A stretch of 64,000 bases of DNA from Ruegeria profundi (GTDB lineage Bacteria > Pseudomonadota > Alphaproteobacteria > Rhodobacterales > Rhodobacteraceae): the NCBI RefSeq assembly GCF_001507545.1, contig NZ_LQBP01000003.1:434001-498000 (forward strand), read 5' to 3'. The translations under genes were made by a program, and so were the position numbers. Shown here one piece after another: positions 39,408 through 50,081 of this stretch (position 1 is the stretch's first letter; every line of letters starts with the position of its first letter). The notes beneath the pieces are model-generated. The model worked only from the letters and a program-made list of their open reading frames with translations. It searched no databases and was not told the origin of the DNA.

Positions 39408-39456
39408 ACCGGGGGCGATTGAGAACAGATTGTTGGGTCGACAAGGGCAAGTAATC

Positions 39457-40566
39457 ATGCAAAACAACGAGGCTTTCACCATTCCGGCTTGGGTACCAGA
39501 GGGGGCGCAAAGATATCTTGCCCACACGGAAACCGGCCAATCGATCCGCGATATTGCGCGATCAGCAGGGTGCCATGCTTCGACCATACTCAGGCAGATC
39601 AGGCGCATAGAGACACGCCGTGACGATCCGTTGGTGGATGCCGCGCTGCAGTCCCTGGCCCAGGCACATTTTGCTGGAACCCCAGCCGCAGCAGACAGCA
39701 TCTTTCATGTGACACAGGAAGAAACCGCCGCTGCAAAGGACGAAGAATTCAACCGCGAGGCGCTGCGGATTCTGCGCCGTTTGTGCGAAACCGGCGCGGT
39801 CCTGGCGGTCGCCGAAGAAATGGACAAGGCTGTGGTCGTACGCGACTTGGGCGACGGGGGTACAGCCAGAACAGCGGTAGTAGATTGCAGGATCGCGCAG
39901 GCTTTGGCCCTGAAGGACTGGATTTCCTGTGACAATCCCGGTCGTATCTCAAGGTATCGGATTTCGTCATCGGGGCGTTCCGCGCTCAGCCAATTGATCG
40001 CGGATGACGAAAACAAAGCGCGTGCACGCAATGAGTTCGGCATGTCCGAGGCACAAACACCGTTTCAGTCGCAATTTGTGCAAGGCAACAGCGTGACAGC
40101 AAAGTCACAGCGGTCAAGACGCATTCGCTACTATGCAGCGGAAAGCCCGTTGATCGCATTGGCACGCAGGCGCGACCGCGATGGCAAACCCTTTCTGGAT
40201 GAAACTCTTGTTGCCGCAGGTGAACGGTTGCGCGAGGATTTTGAGCTGGCGCAGATCGGCCCTCAGGTCGCACAAAACTGGGATCACTTCCTGACAGCAG
40301 GTGGGCGCGGCAGTTTCGGGCCCGAGTCTCACGGCGGGCAAGGGGCCTCAGATGCACGTAAACGCGTTGAGCACGCTTTGTCGGATCTTGGTCCAGGGCT
40401 AAGCGACGTGGCGCTGCGGTGCTGTTGCTATCTTGAGGGGTTGGAGCTTGCTGAAAAGCGCATGGGCTGGTCAGCGCGTTCGGGCAAGATCGTGCTGCGG
40501 ATCGCACTACAAAGGCTCAAGCGGCACTACGAAAGCCAGTCGGAACGAAACAGAATGATCGGGTGA
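39457..40566 (+). CDS. DUF6456 domain protein with N-terminal helix-turn-helix
   Basis: Regulator-like protein of 369 residues. The N-terminal part has a helix-turn-helix (SIRDIARSAGCHASTILRQIRRIE, about residues 28-50). The C-terminal domain is DUF6456 (YYAAESPLIALARRRDRDGKPF to the end), with LVAAGERLREDFELAQI and MGWSARSGKIVLRIALQRL. This family is restricted to alphaproteobacteria in my recollection, and its role is not established. ATG 39457 is preferred to TTG 39430. Divergent from DUF6477. Confidence 0.75.
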   Translation: MQNNEAFTIPAWVPEGAQRYLAHTETGQSIRDIARSAGCHASTILRQIRRIETRRDDPLVDAALQSLAQAHFAGTPAAADSIFHVTQEETAAAKDEEFNREALRILRRLCETGAVLAVAEEMDKAVVVRDLGDGGTARTAVVDCRIAQALALKDWISCDNPGRISRYRISSSGRSALSQLIADDENKARARNEFGMSEAQTPFQSQFVQGNSVTAKSQRSRRIRYYAAESPLIALARRRDRDGKPFLDETLVAAGERLREDFELAQIGPQVAQNWDHFLTAGGRGSFGPESHGGQGASDARKRVEHALSDLGPGLSDVALRCCCYLEGLELAEKRMGWSARSGKIVLRIALQRLKRHYESQSERNRMIG

Positions 40567-40667
40567 TCTGCTTGATCGTGTTCAGGGGCTTTGATCTTTT
40601 TTGATACCTGAGGTTCTGCGACAAGTTAGTGAAGGTTTTTTTGCTGCCGCACAGGCCTTAAAACAAA

Positions 40668-40690
40668 AAGACCCGCCAGGAGCGGGTCTT
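40668..40690 (-). terminator. Terminator of the peroxiredoxin gene
   Basis: A perfect 9-bp stem (40668-40676 with 40682-40690) with loop CAGGA is followed on the minus strand by a T-rich run. It lies just after the peroxiredoxin stop and is a clear intrinsic terminator. Confidence 0.88.
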
Positions 40691-40712
40691 GAGCATCAGG
40701 TCGGCTACAAGC

Positions 40713-41261
40713 TTAGGCCAAAGCCGGCTCGTTGGCTTCGTCCAGGTGCTTTTTCAGATTGTCCGGTGAGGACACGCCATAGGGGTCCTCGGGGCAGTTG
40801 TCCATCAGACCCGGCTCTTCAAACCATGCTTCGACGACACCGTCATTCACAATGGCTGCATAGCGCCAAGAGCGCATGCCAAAACCCAGATTATCTTTGT
40901 CAACGAGCATGCCCATCTTGCGAGTGAATTCACCCGAACCGTCCGGGATGACCTTGACGTTTTCAAGGCCCTGATCCTTTGCCCATTTGTTCATGACGAA
41001 GCTGTCATTGACGGACATGCAGTAGATTTCGTCAATGCCTTTTTCCTTGAACTCGGCATAGCCGTTTTCAAACCCCGGAAGCTGATAGGTCGAGCATGTA
41101 GGAGTGAATGCGCCTGGCAGCGAAAACAGAATGACGCGTTTGCCGGCAAAGTAATCCGCGGTGGTCTTGTCTTCCCAACGGAACGGATTCGGGCCTTCGA
41201 TGGCCTCATCACGGACACGGGTGTGAAAGGTTACGTCGGGCAGTTTGGTACCGGATTTCAT
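40713..41261 (-). CDS. Peroxiredoxin (Prx5-like)
   Basis: Thiol peroxidase of 182 residues reducing hydrogen peroxide and organic peroxides. The peroxidatic Cys is in PGAFTPTCSTYQLPGF, and the Prx5 pattern continues with IYCMSVNDSFVMNKWAKDQG and MLVDKDNLGFGMRSWRYA. Starts: ATG 41261 has AGGA at a good distance, while ATGs at 41267 and 41282 are possible. No signal peptide, so cytoplasmic. A terminator follows. Confidence 0.93.
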   Translation of the reverse strand: MKSGTKLPDVTFHTRVRDEAIEGPNPFRWEDKTTADYFAGKRVILFSLPGAFTPTCSTYQLPGFENGYAEFKEKGIDEIYCMSVNDSFVMNKWAKDQGLENVKVIPDGSGEFTRKMGMLVDKDNLGFGMRSWRYAAIVNDGVVEAWFEEPGLMDNCPEDPYGVSSPDNLKKHLDEANEPALA

Positions 41262-41523
41262 ATTCATGTTCCTGTGATTCACTAGTCTTCGCCCCGCCGT
41301 TTAAAAGAGTTCTAAACTGGCTTCAACGCGAATAATGCTGCAAGTGCGAATGAAATTAAGTATATATAAATATGATTATCTGCAAATATTTATGACCATT
41401 TTGATAGAGATATGCCGCAACTGCGAACTGCGCTGTTATGGCAGGTATGCACGGGTGGTGTAGCTAATGGCTGCGGATTATACTATGTCAAAGCGAAACG
41501 ACCCTAAGTCAGGATAGCCAACC

Positions 41524-42474
41524 GTGCGTGATCTGAAGATCCCCGAACAACGTCATCCCGAAAAGGCGCATCGTCAGGACAATGCGCAGCCGAAAAAGCC
41601 GAAATGGATCCGTGTGAAGGCGCCCGGTGGGAAGGGTTATGCCGAAACGCACAAGATCATGCGGGAAAACAATTTGGTCACCGTCTGCGAAGAGGCCGGG
41701 TGCCCGAATGTAGGCGAATGTTGGAGTCAGGGTCACGCCACCATGATGATCATGGGCGAGATTTGTACTCGTGGCTGCACATTCTGCAATATCGCGACTG
41801 GCCGTCCGGATTCGTTGGATGTTTTTGAACCTGGCCGAGTTGCGCATGCTGTGCAAAAGCTTGGTCTAAATCATGTCGTCATTACGTCGGTTGACCGGGA
41901 CGATCTGGATGATGGCGGCGCCGACCATTTCGCTCAGACCATTCGCGCGGTGCGACACCGTTCGCCCAAGACGACGATCGAGATTCTGACTCCGGACTTC
42001 TTGAAATGCGATCCTGCGGTCTTGGAGGTCGTCGTCGAAGCCAAGCCAGACGTTTTTAACCACAACCTTGAAACAGTTCCCGGCCTGTACCCCGAGGTAC
42101 GCCCCGGCGCGCGCTATTTCCACTCGCTGCGGTTGCTACAACGGGTGAAAGAGTTGGACCCGTCAATATTCACCAAATCCGGCATCATGGTTGGCTTGGG
42201 TGAAGACGAACAACAGGTTCGGCAGGTAATGGATGATATGCGCGCAGCAGATATTGATTTTCTGACGATAGGTCAGTACTTGCAGCCAACCCCGAAGCAC
42301 CATGGAGTTGACCGTTTTGTGACGCCCGAAGAGTTTGCTTCTTACGAAAAAGCGGCTTACGGCAAGGGCTTCCTGATGGTGTCCGCAACGCCTCTGACCC
42401 GTTCGTCCTATCACGCCGGAGATGACTTCGCGCGTTTACGTGAAGCGCGTCAGAAGAAATTGGACCAAGGGTGA
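41524..42474 (+). CDS. Lipoyl synthase
   Basis: Radical SAM enzyme inserting sulfur into octanoylated carrier proteins to make lipoate, 316 residues. The radical SAM cluster motif CTRGCTFC is near residue 82. The auxiliary-cluster cysteines are in [12 protein letters not shown] upstream. The C-terminal part has [20 protein letters not shown] and the usual Ser in RSSYHAGD. Start GTG 41524. A GTGA overlap couples it to the M20 amidohydrolase gene. Confidence 0.97.
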   Translation: MRDLKIPEQRHPEKAHRQDNAQPKKPKWIRVKAPGGKGYAETHKIMRENNLVTVCEEAGCPNVGECWSQGHATMMIMGEICTRGCTFCNIATGRPDSLDVFEPGRVAHAVQKLGLNHVVITSVDRDDLDDGGADHFAQTIRAVRHRSPKTTIEILTPDFLKCDPAVLEVVVEAKPDVFNHNLETVPGLYPEVRPGARYFHSLRLLQRVKELDPSIFTKSGIMVGLGEDEQQVRQVMDDMRAADIDFLTIGQYLQPTPKHHGVDRFVTPEEFASYEKAAYGKGFLMVSATPLTRSSYHAGDDFARLREARQKKLDQG

Positions 42475-43628
42475 ACTCGGAAACAGCGGAGCGGTTGATA
42501 CGACTGCGCCACGACATTCACCAATTTCCTGAGATTTCGGGACAAGAAAAAGAAACGGCCGCAAAGGTCGCGGCCGAACTGCGTGCGCGTCATGCCAATA
42601 AGGTGCTGACATCCATCGGCGGTCACGGTGTGGCAGGTGTTTATGACAGTGGGAAAGACGGACCAACCGTTGCCATCCGGTGCGAACTTGACGGCTTGCC
42701 GATTCAGGAACTGTCCAACTTGGCGTATCGCTCACGCGTTACGGGTAAGGGGCATTTGTGTGGGCACGACGGACATATGGCAATTGTTCTGGGCGTGGCC
42801 GAGCAGCTTGGTCGAAATCGCCCCACGAAAGGCCGAGTCGTTCTGATTTTTCAACCAGCCGAAGAAACCGGGCAGGGCGCTATTGCCTATCGCAAGGACC
42901 GGAAGTTCGCCCAGATCAAGCCGGACTATGTGTTTTCGCTCCATAACCTTCCGGGCTTGGCATTGGGCGAGGTCGAGCTGTGCGCGGGCCCGGCGAATTG
43001 CGCGTCGCGCGGGATGAAAGTGGTTCTGACTGGAAGAACGTCGCATGCCGCGGCACCGCAAGATGGTGTGTCTCCGGCAGCAGCCTTGGCGTTGTTGATG
43101 CCGAAATTGGCCGATTTGGGAAAAGGCGGGTCTTTGGACGCAGACTTTGCGCTTACCACCGTGACTCATGCGACCCTTGGTGAGCCAACTTTTGGCATAG
43201 CGCCGGGTCGGGCTGAACTATGGGTGACGCTTCGCACCGTTGCCGATGCGCGTATGCATAGCTTGATGGCAGAGGCCGAGGCGCTTGTTGCACATACCGC
43301 CTCGGATCAGGGTCTTGAGTATGAGATCACTTATGAAGACGTCTTTGAGGCTAGCGTAAACGCGCCCGAAGCTGGCGACATTCTACGACAGGCATGTACT
43401 GCAACGAACGTGCCATGTGTGCTTACGTCCAGCCCGCAAAAATTTTCCGAGGATTTCGCACAATTCGGGAAAGACGCAAAGGCAGCAATGTTCTGGTTGG
43501 GGGCAGGGGTGGACCACCCGCAACTGCACAACCCGGATTACGATTTTCCTGATACCCTGATCTCGATTGGAACCGGGATATTCCTTGCGGCCATTCAGCA
43601 GGTGCTGGGTCCGTTTAGTCCCCGGTAA
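42471..43628 (+). CDS. M20 family amidohydrolase
   Basis: Zinc-dependent amidohydrolase of the M20D type (aminoacylase or N-acyl amino acid hydrolase), 385 residues. Metal-binding motifs: LCGHDGHMA near residue 98, [11 protein letters not shown] near 135 and [10 protein letters not shown] near 155. A dimerisation domain lies between about 175 and 290. Start GTG 42471 overlaps the lipA stop. The 3' end overlaps the convergent hpt by 14 bases. Substrate not assignable. Confidence 0.88.
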   Translation: MNSETAERLIRLRHDIHQFPEISGQEKETAAKVAAELRARHANKVLTSIGGHGVAGVYDSGKDGPTVAIRCELDGLPIQELSNLAYRSRVTGKGHLCGHDGHMAIVLGVAEQLGRNRPTKGRVVLIFQPAEETGQGAIAYRKDRKFAQIKPDYVFSLHNLPGLALGEVELCAGPANCASRGMKVVLTGRTSHAAAPQDGVSPAAALALLMPKLADLGKGGSLDADFALTTVTHATLGEPTFGIAPGRAELWVTLRTVADARMHSLMAEAEALVAHTASDQGLEYEITYEDVFEASVNAPEAGDILRQACTATNVPCVLTSSPQKFSEDFAQFGKDAKAAMFWLGAGVDHPQLHNPDYDFPDTLISIGTGIFLAAIQQVLGPFSPR

Positions 43629-44157
43629 AGCGCACCTTGCCGATAAACGGCAGATTGCGATTGCGCTGCGCGTAGTCGATGCCATAGCCCACAACGAACT
43701 CGTCCGGGATTTCGAACCCGATCCAGTCTGAGCGGAAATCAACCTCGCGCCGGCTGGGTTTGTCCAGCAGCGCGATGGATTTCAACCGAGCCGGTTTCCG
43801 GCTGCGCAGCAGCTTCGTCACGTGGGCCAGCGTGTGGCCGGTGTCGACAATATCTTCGACCACCAAAACGTCGCGCCCTTCAATTGCGCCACGTAAGTCC
43901 TTGAGTATACGAACCTCACGACTGCTTTCCATCGAATCGCCGTAGGAAGAGGCCTCAAGAAAATCGACCTCGATCGGCAGGTCCAGTTCGCGCACGAGGT
44001 CAGCAATGAAGACAAAGCTGCCACGAAGCAAACCAACCACGACCAGTTTATCCGTTTCGGCGAATTCGGCGCTGATCTCGCGGCAAAGCTCTTCTATCCG
44101 GGCGGCGATGGTCTTGGCCGAGATCATCTCATCTATCACATATGCGCGGTCCGTCAT
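43615..44157 (-). CDS. Hypoxanthine phosphoribosyltransferase
   Basis: Purine salvage enzyme converting hypoxanthine or guanine plus PRPP to IMP or GMP; 180 residues. The flexible-loop substrate region is [16 protein letters not shown], and the PRPP-binding loop is [17 protein letters not shown] near residue 100. [18 protein letters not shown] is typical of the C-terminus. Start ATG 44157 has AAGGGGG upstream; the frame continues to 44376 but that part is noncoding. Confidence 0.95.
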   Translation of the reverse strand: MTDRAYVIDEMISAKTIAARIEELCREISAEFAETDKLVVVGLLRGSFVFIADLVRELDLPIEVDFLEASSYGDSMESSREVRILKDLRGAIEGRDVLVVEDIVDTGHTLAHVTKLLRSRKPARLKSIALLDKPSRREVDFRSDWIGFEIPDEFVVGYGIDYAQRNRNLPFIGKVRFTGD

Positions 44158-44229
44158 CGCAGCCCCCTTGATCTTTGGCGCGCAACATACGACATGACGC
44201 GCTATTGTCACCTGCAAATACCGGAAGCC

Positions 44230-44676
44230 ATGCCAACTCATTCGGAAACGCGCCACCTGCCTTACACAGCTCAGCAGATGTACGATTTGATTGCGGACGT
44301 GGCGAAGTATCCCGAGTTTTTGCCCTGGTGCGCCGCTGCGCGTATCCGCAGGACATATGCGGCGGGTGAGGCGCACGTCCTTGAGGCGGACCTGATCATC
44401 TCATTCAAGGTATTTCGCGAAAGATTTGGCAGCCGGGTAACGCTTTATCCCGATCAAATGAAGATCGACACCGAATATCTTGACGGTCCATTTAAATACA
44501 TGAAATCCGACTGGCAGTTCGAAGACGCGCCCGACGGTGGTTGCAACGTCTCATTCCATGTTGATTTCGAATTCAAGAACGCCATCCTTCAGGGAATTAT
44601 CGGCGTCGTGTTCAACGAAGCCATGCACCGGATCGTGCATGCATTCGAGACCCGTGCCGCGGATTTGTACCGCTAG
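44230..44676 (+). CDS. RatA/COQ10-like START domain protein
   Basis: START/polyketide-cyclase fold protein, 148 residues. Typical RatA/COQ10 stretches are [34 protein letters not shown] and [14 protein letters not shown]. Members bind ubiquinone or act on ribosomes in E. coli; in alphaproteobacteria they are usually annotated as ubiquinone-binding. Start ATG 44230 with GGAAG upstream. 37 bases before the MmgE/PrpD gene. Confidence 0.88.
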   Translation: MPTHSETRHLPYTAQQMYDLIADVAKYPEFLPWCAAARIRRTYAAGEAHVLEADLIISFKVFRERFGSRVTLYPDQMKIDTEYLDGPFKYMKSDWQFEDAPDGGCNVSFHVDFEFKNAILQGIIGVVFNEAMHRIVHAFETRAADLYR

Positions 44677-44713
44677 GGCTTTACCCGTGTTTGCCGGGCG
44701 CTAGACTGCGCTC

Positions 44714-46009
44714 ATGACCGATTTTTCCCTATCTCTTGCCACCTTTGCCGCTGGTGCTGTTGAGACAACGCTACAAACGCGGGTCGTTACCTCGTTATCC
44801 GTTCTGGACTGGATCGCAGTGGGTCGTGCCGGCGTTAATGAGCCGGTTTCGAAAGCTGTGCGAGATCTTGTGCTGGCTGAGGAAGGTGCCGCGCAGGCGC
44901 ATCTGTTCGGCGGTGGTGCGGCACCCCTTCGTGGGGCGGCTTTGGTCAACGGAACCGTGTCTCATGCGCTAGATTACGACGATACGCATTTTGCACATAT
45001 CGGGCATCCATCGGTGGCCATTCTGCCTGCCGCATTGGCTCTGAGCGAATCGGATGACCGCATCCTTGTTGATTTCCTTGAGGCCGCGCTGGTGGGGATG
45101 GAGGTCTCAATTCGTATGGGTCTTTGGCTTGGGCGCAACCACTATCAAGCTGGCTTTCATCAGACCGCAACGGCAGGTGCTTTCGGGGCTGCCGTTGCTG
45201 CCGGACGCATTCTGCAGTTCGACGTGGATCAGATGCAAAAGGTTCTGGGCCTGACCGCAACCCGCGCTTCCGGCCTAAAGGTGCAATTTGGGACGATGGG
45301 CAAACCTTTTAATGCGGGACTTGCAGCCTCGAACGGGGTCGAAGCTGCTTTGCTGGTTGCCGGGGGATTTGAACCCCAAAAGGAGTCGCTCGAAGGGCAA
45401 TACGGTTTCGGAGCGACGCATCAGGGTGAAGGTGACCCAAAATCGGCCCTGGATGGGTTGGGTGATGAATGGCTGTTCGAAAACGTCAGCCACAAATTCC
45501 ACGCGTGCTGTCACGGCTTGCACGCGGCGCTTGAGGCCGCTCGCGATCTGGACATTGCTGAACCGGAAGTGGCTGAAATCAAGATAAAGACCCACCCAAG
45601 GTGGATGAGCGTATGCAACCAAATGGCGCCGACCACAGGATTGGGTGCCAAGTTTTCCTACCGGACCGTCATCGCGATGCAAGCGCTTGGTTACGATACG
45701 GGGGTGCCTGCCAGTTACTCGGAAAAGGTCTGCGCCGATCCCCGCCTGACGTCGTTGCGCGACCGGGTTTCGGTTGAGGCTGACGATACCCTGTCGGAAA
45801 CACAGGCCCAAGTAACCCTGTTACGTCGCGATGGTGCCCGGCTTGAGGCGACGCATGATCTGCTGGCTCCGGTGGCGCTGTCAGATCGTGAGGATAGGGT
45901 TCGGTCAAAAGCGTCCAAATTGATCGGTGCTGAAGAGGCGGACGCGATCTGGTCGATGTTGCGCACCGGTGGCCGCGCCCGCGATCTGGCAAAAATGCTG
46001 GCGGATTAA
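44714..46009 (+). CDS. MmgE/PrpD family protein
   Basis: Protein of 431 residues with the two-domain 2-methylcitrate dehydratase-like fold. Characteristic are [20 protein letters not shown] near residue 80, [17 protein letters not shown] near 140 and FKVH-like [11 protein letters not shown] near 265. The family covers 2-methylcitrate dehydratase, cis-aconitate decarboxylase and uncharacterised members. No propionate genes (prpB/C) lie next to it, so the substrate is open. Its stop overlaps the convergent pyrC end by 4 bases. Confidence 0.88.
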   Translation: MTDFSLSLATFAAGAVETTLQTRVVTSLSVLDWIAVGRAGVNEPVSKAVRDLVLAEEGAAQAHLFGGGAAPLRGAALVNGTVSHALDYDDTHFAHIGHPSVAILPAALALSESDDRILVDFLEAALVGMEVSIRMGLWLGRNHYQAGFHQTATAGAFGAAVAAGRILQFDVDQMQKVLGLTATRASGLKVQFGTMGKPFNAGLAASNGVEAALLVAGGFEPQKESLEGQYGFGATHQGEGDPKSALDGLGDEWLFENVSHKFHACCHGLHAALEAARDLDIAEPEVAEIKIKTHPRWMSVCNQMAPTTGLGAKFSYRTVIAMQALGYDTGVPASYSEKVCADPRLTSLRDRVSVEADDTLSETQAQVTLLRRDGARLEATHDLLAPVALSDREDRVRSKASKLIGAEEADAIWSMLRTGGRARDLAKMLAD

Positions 46010-47043
46010 ACGACGCGCCAATGCAAGGGGAAGCCGGGCTCGAACACCGTGACCGGACCGTCGCCTGTTTCGATCTTGGTGGGGTATTCCACCGGTTCGC
46101 CTTTGGTCAGCGTGATCGTTTCCTCGTTGACCGGCAGGCCATAAAACGAGGGGCCGTTCAACGAAACGAACCCTTCCAGCTTATCCATTGCGCTTTCACG
46201 GTCAAACATCTCGGCCACCAGTGACATGGTGTTGGTCGCGGTGAAACAACCTGCGCACCCACAAGCCATTTCTTTGTTATCGTCCGTATGCGGCGCGCTG
46301 TCGGTGCCCAGGAAGTACCGTTTGTCACCCGAGGTCGCGGCAGCCACCAGCGCCAGGCGGTGATCCTCTCGCTTCGCAACAGGCAGGCAGTAGTAATGCG
46401 GTTTGATGCCGCCCACCAGAATGTGGTTGCGGTTGATGATCAGGTGATGCGCGGTAATGGTTGCGCCAAGATCCGCTTCGTGGGCTTTGACGTATTCGAC
46501 GCCGTTGCTGGTTGTGATGTGCTCCATCACCACACGCAGACCCGGTGTGGCTTTGCGGATAGGGTCAAGCACGCGGTCGATGAACACAGCTTCACGGTCG
46601 AATATGTCGATTTCTGGGTCCGTGACTTCACCGTGGACGCACAGTGGCAGACCAATCTCCGCCATCTTGTCCAGCACCGAACGGACTTTGTCGAAATCAC
46701 GCACACCCGACTGTGAATTGGTCGTTGCGCCGGCCGGGTAGAGCTTGACCGCTTTGACCAAACCGCTCGCATGGGCGGCGGCCACGTCTGCGGCGTCCGT
46801 GTCTTCGGTCAGATAGAGTGTCATCAGCGGCTCGAACGTCATGTCGGCGGGCAGGGCCGCCATGATTCGATCCCGGTAGGCCGCGGCCTGATCGCCACGC
46901 ACAACGGGTGGCACGAGGTTCGGCATAATGATCGCGCGGGCAAAGTGGCGCGCGGTTTCGGGCAGAACGGCCTGCAACATCGCGCCATCGCGCAGGTGCA
47001 AGTGCCAGTCATCGGGGCGGCGGATCGTGATGCTATCGGTCAT
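46006..47043 (-). CDS. Dihydroorotase (class II)
   Basis: Pyrimidine biosynthesis: cyclises carbamoyl aspartate to dihydroorotate; 345 residues, normal for class II. Zinc ligands HLHLRDG near residue 15; the carboxylated Lys in [15 protein letters not shown]; further His in [16 protein letters not shown] and [10 protein letters not shown]; Asp in LGTDSAPHT. Start ATG 47043; the longer frame to 47187 crosses the divergent coxD promoter region. Confidence 0.96.
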   Translation of the reverse strand: MTDSITIRRPDDWHLHLRDGAMLQAVLPETARHFARAIIMPNLVPPVVRGDQAAAYRDRIMAALPADMTFEPLMTLYLTEDTDAADVAAAHASGLVKAVKLYPAGATTNSQSGVRDFDKVRSVLDKMAEIGLPLCVHGEVTDPEIDIFDREAVFIDRVLDPIRKATPGLRVVMEHITTSNGVEYVKAHEADLGATITAHHLIINRNHILVGGIKPHYYCLPVAKREDHRLALVAAATSGDKRYFLGTDSAPHTDDNKEMACGCAGCFTATNTMSLVAEMFDRESAMDKLEGFVSLNGPSFYGLPVNEETITLTKGEPVEYPTKIETGDGPVTVFEPGFPLHWRVV

Positions 47044-47178
47044 GCCGCATCCGCTAGCACAGTGGCCGTGTCCCGAAAACCCCTTGTCGTCGGGCTGGAT
47101 CACCGTACGTCCCGAGAAGAGGGTGGTCTTGACGCACGCGTGCTGCCGTGACCTTTTGTGCCGAGGGAGAGACATGAC

Positions 47179-48087
47179 ATGACACATCCAGATTCTATTG
47201 ACGCAGTTCAGGAAATGCTTGGGTCGCAGGGGTACGTATGTGGTCGCGCCTTGGCGACTGTCGTGTTCCTCTCGCTGAAATTGGGGCGTCCGCTGTTTCT
47301 GGAGGGTGAGGCTGGTGTCGGCAAAACCGAGATCGCCAAGGCGCTGGCTGCGGGGTTAAACCGGCGCCTTATCCGATTGCAGTGCTACGAAGGGCTTGAT
47401 GCATCCTCGGCGGTGTACGAATGGAATTTTCCGGCGCAAATGGTGGCGATCCGAACGGCTGAGGCCGCAGGCGGGGCTGATCGCGGTGCGCTACAGTCCG
47501 AGCTGTTTTCCGACGAATACCTTGTCGAACGCCCGCTTTTGCAAGCCATGCGACCGGATGAAAATGGCGCACCTGTCCTCTTGATAGATGAGCTTGATCG
47601 AACCGATGAACCGTTCGAGGCTTTCCTGCTGGAAGCCCTCAGTGATTTTCAGGTCACCATTCCCGAACTGGGCACCGTCAAAGCGCCCGAACCGCCTATC
47701 GTGATCGTGACGTCGAACCGTACGCGTGAGGTGCACGATGCGCTGAAACGCCGTTGTCTTTATCATTGGGTCGACTACCCCGATTTTGACCGTGAGATCG
47801 AAATCCTCCACGCCCGCGCGCCGGAAGCTGCCGAGGCGCTTAGCCGAGAGGTGGTTGCATTTGTCCAACGCCTGCGGACTGAGGATCTGTTCAAAAAGCC
47901 CGGTGTCGCCGAAACGATCGACTGGGCGAAATGCCTGCTGGCGCTCGATGTGATCAACCTCAGCCCCGAAGTGATTGGCGATACGCTGGGTGCGATCCTG
48001 AAGTACCAGGATGATATTCAGAAACTGCAAGGGTCCGAGGCGAAACGGATTCTGGATCAGGCGAAAGCTGACTTGGAACCGGTTTGA
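47179..48087 (+). CDS. MoxR-type AAA+ ATPase (CoxD)
   Basis: AAA+ ATPase of 302 residues from the MoxR/CoxD group. Walker A is [14 protein letters not shown] near residue 45, Walker [22 protein letters not shown] near 140, and sensor 1 [13 protein letters not shown] follows. In cox clusters CoxD takes part in maturing the copper-sulfur-molybdenum site together with the VWA protein CoxE. The gene runs straight into coxE with a TGATG overlap. ATG 47179 with GGGAGA upstream is chosen. Confidence 0.88.
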   Translation: MTHPDSIDAVQEMLGSQGYVCGRALATVVFLSLKLGRPLFLEGEAGVGKTEIAKALAAGLNRRLIRLQCYEGLDASSAVYEWNFPAQMVAIRTAEAAGGADRGALQSELFSDEYLVERPLLQAMRPDENGAPVLLIDELDRTDEPFEAFLLEALSDFQVTIPELGTVKAPEPPIVIVTSNRTREVHDALKRRCLYHWVDYPDFDREIEILHARAPEAAEALSREVVAFVQRLRTEDLFKKPGVAETIDWAKCLLALDVINLSPEVIGDTLGAILKYQDDIQKLQGSEAKRILDQAKADLEPV

Positions 48088-49355
48088 TGGCTGAGCAGCT
48101 TACGCTGGATATCCCTGACAACCCAAAGCTGGCGCAGAACATTACCCATTTTGCGCGCGCCTTGCGGAAGGCTGGCTTACCCATTGGAACCGGGCGGGTT
48201 GTTGACGCGATCCGTGCGGTCCAGGCGGCAGGTTTCACCAAGAAGACAGATTTCTACTGGACCCTGCACGCCTGTTTCGTGAATCGTCCGGAGCATCGCA
48301 CTGTGTTTGCGCAGGTGTTCCGGCTTTATTGGCGCGACCCAAGGTATCTTGAGCATATGATGTCCATGATGCTTCCCGCCATCCGTGGTGTGCAGGAAGA
48401 CCGAAAGGCTGACGCCGCAGAAAAACGCGCGGCCGAGGCGCTGCTTGATGGTGTGGAACGCGACCTGCCAGAGGCGTCCGAGCAAGAAGAGGAAACGGAG
48501 TTAGAGATTGATGCCTCGCAGACCGCCTCGTCCGAAGAACGCCTGCGTAGTCTGGATTTCGAACAGATGAGCACGGCTGAGACCGCGCAGGCCAAGCGGA
48601 TGCTGGCGCGTCTTACGCTGCCGGTGAGTCCTATCGAGTCACGGCGCGGTCAGGCCAGCCATTTGGGTCATAGGATTGATCGTGCCCGAACCTTGCGCGC
48701 GGCGATGCGTCAGGGTGGTGAGCTTCGCGATATCGCGCGCCTCAAGCCGAAGCCGCGATGGCCAAACCTTGTGGTGCTCTGCGATATCTCTGGGTCGATG
48801 AGCCAATACAGTCGGATGATCCTGCATTTCCTTCATACCGTCTCAAACGCGAAAGGTGCAGGTTGGGCCAAGGTACATGCGTTCACCTTCGGCACCCGTC
48901 TGACTAATATCACCCGCCATTTGCAACAGCGCGACGTTGACGCAGCACTTGCCGCAGCCGGTGCCGAGGCGCAGGATTGGGAAGGGGGAACGCGGATCGG
49001 GGAGTGTCTGCACGCGTTCAACCGCGACTGGTCGCGCCGGGTCATGGGGCAAGGTGCAGTCGTGCTGCTGATCTCGGACGGTTTGGATCGGGGCGACCCC
49101 GATGCGCTTGGGAAAGAGATGGAGCGCTTGCACCTCTCCGCGCGGCGCCTGATCTGGCTTAACCCGCTCTTGCGTTGGGATGGGTTCGCGCCAAAGGCTC
49201 AGGGTGTTGCTGCGATGTTGCCGCATGTCGACAGTTTTCGCGCGGGGCACTCTATTGCTTCATTGGAAGGTCTGGCCGCCGTCATCTCAAAACCTGATGA
49301 CATGGGTGAGAAAGCGCGGCTTATGACCGCGCTTTCAGGGGGAAGATCAGCTTAG
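48087..49355 (+). CDS. VWA domain protein (CoxE)
   Basis: CoxE-type protein of 422 residues with a C-terminal von Willebrand A domain. The MIDAS motif DISGSMSQYSRM is near residue 233, with DGLDRGDPD as a later metal-site segment. The N-terminal half is helical with an acidic patch (EQEEETELEID). It partners the CoxD ATPase, as in other MoxR-VWA pairs. Overlap with coxD is one base (TGATG). Its stop overlaps the convergent exported-protein gene by 9 bases. Confidence 0.88.
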   Translation: MAEQLTLDIPDNPKLAQNITHFARALRKAGLPIGTGRVVDAIRAVQAAGFTKKTDFYWTLHACFVNRPEHRTVFAQVFRLYWRDPRYLEHMMSMMLPAIRGVQEDRKADAAEKRAAEALLDGVERDLPEASEQEEETELEIDASQTASSEERLRSLDFEQMSTAETAQAKRMLARLTLPVSPIESRRGQASHLGHRIDRARTLRAAMRQGGELRDIARLKPKPRWPNLVVLCDISGSMSQYSRMILHFLHTVSNAKGAGWAKVHAFTFGTRLTNITRHLQQRDVDAALAAAGAEAQDWEGGTRIGECLHAFNRDWSRRVMGQGAVVLLISDGLDRGDPDALGKEMERLHLSARRLIWLNPLLRWDGFAPKAQGVAAMLPHVDSFRAGHSIASLEGLAAVISKPDDMGEKARLMTALSGGRSA

Positions 49356-49847
49356 TTGTTCTTCGTTGCACTTACGCGCCATTTCCATGGCTTTGAACGT
49401 GCCAGTGAGATCGACGGTGAACGCGAATTCCTTCTCGGGGAACACGACCATGACCTTCTGCTTGGCGATATCATCCGCGAATTGAGGATCGTCAGACAGA
49501 ACATAACCGCCGGAGTATCCTTTGGTGATATTGCCCCTCATGCCGGTTGCTTCACCGACATAAACGTTATCACCTAAAAGAATCGCTACGGCCTCGGTCT
49601 CGCCACGTTTGATGTCGGTCTCGGCCTTGGTAAAGACGCCCACATATCCAACGCTTCGATCTTCGGTCAATCCCATCTGAACTACGTTTTCTGCGTCATC
49701 TACGGCCTCGATCAAGCAGGTTTTCTTGTCTTGGTCCACGAAGACCTTCCAGCCTTCGACTTCTCCGTAACGCAGGAACGTATCCGCGCTCGCCGCGCTT
49801 GAGGCCAGCAGGCCGATTGCCATTCCGAGAGTGAACACACGTTTCAA
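49347..49847 (-). CDS. Exported protein of unknown function
   Basis: Secreted protein of 166 residues. A signal peptide is clear (LGMAIGLLASSAASA, cleavage near residue 22), followed by a beta-rich domain containing GWKVFVDQDKKTC and TGTFKAMEMARKC; the two Cys could form a disulfide. It looks similar to roseobacter hypothetical exported proteins. It sits opposite to the cox genes and interrupts the coxE-xdhC pair. The start is most likely TTG 49847, with GGGAGA seven bases upstream; the frame's earlier ATG gives an unsupported 30-residue leader. Confidence 0.7.
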   Translation of the reverse strand: MKRVFTLGMAIGLLASSAASADTFLRYGEVEGWKVFVDQDKKTCLIEAVDDAENVVQMGLTEDRSVGYVGVFTKAETDIKRGETEAVAILLGDNVYVGEATGMRGNITKGYSGGYVLSDDPQFADDIAKQKVMVVFPEKEFAFTVDLTGTFKAMEMARKCNEEQLS

Positions 49848-50081
49848 GTCTCTGTCTCCCTGTTGTGAAATTAGTATCTGAATACGAGAATTACTGATGA
49901 TCGTATGAAGGCTAGAATCGCATGATCTGGCAATCAATACTTTGCGAGAACGAAGAAAATCTAAGCTGAAAAGCGCCTAGACTTTAGATTTTTTGAGCCC
50001 ATGCAAACAGTTGAAAGCCAGGGTTCCTTTTCATCCGGCCAAACCTGCTTATGTTGGACCTGAACGCTTCGGGAGGGTGCA

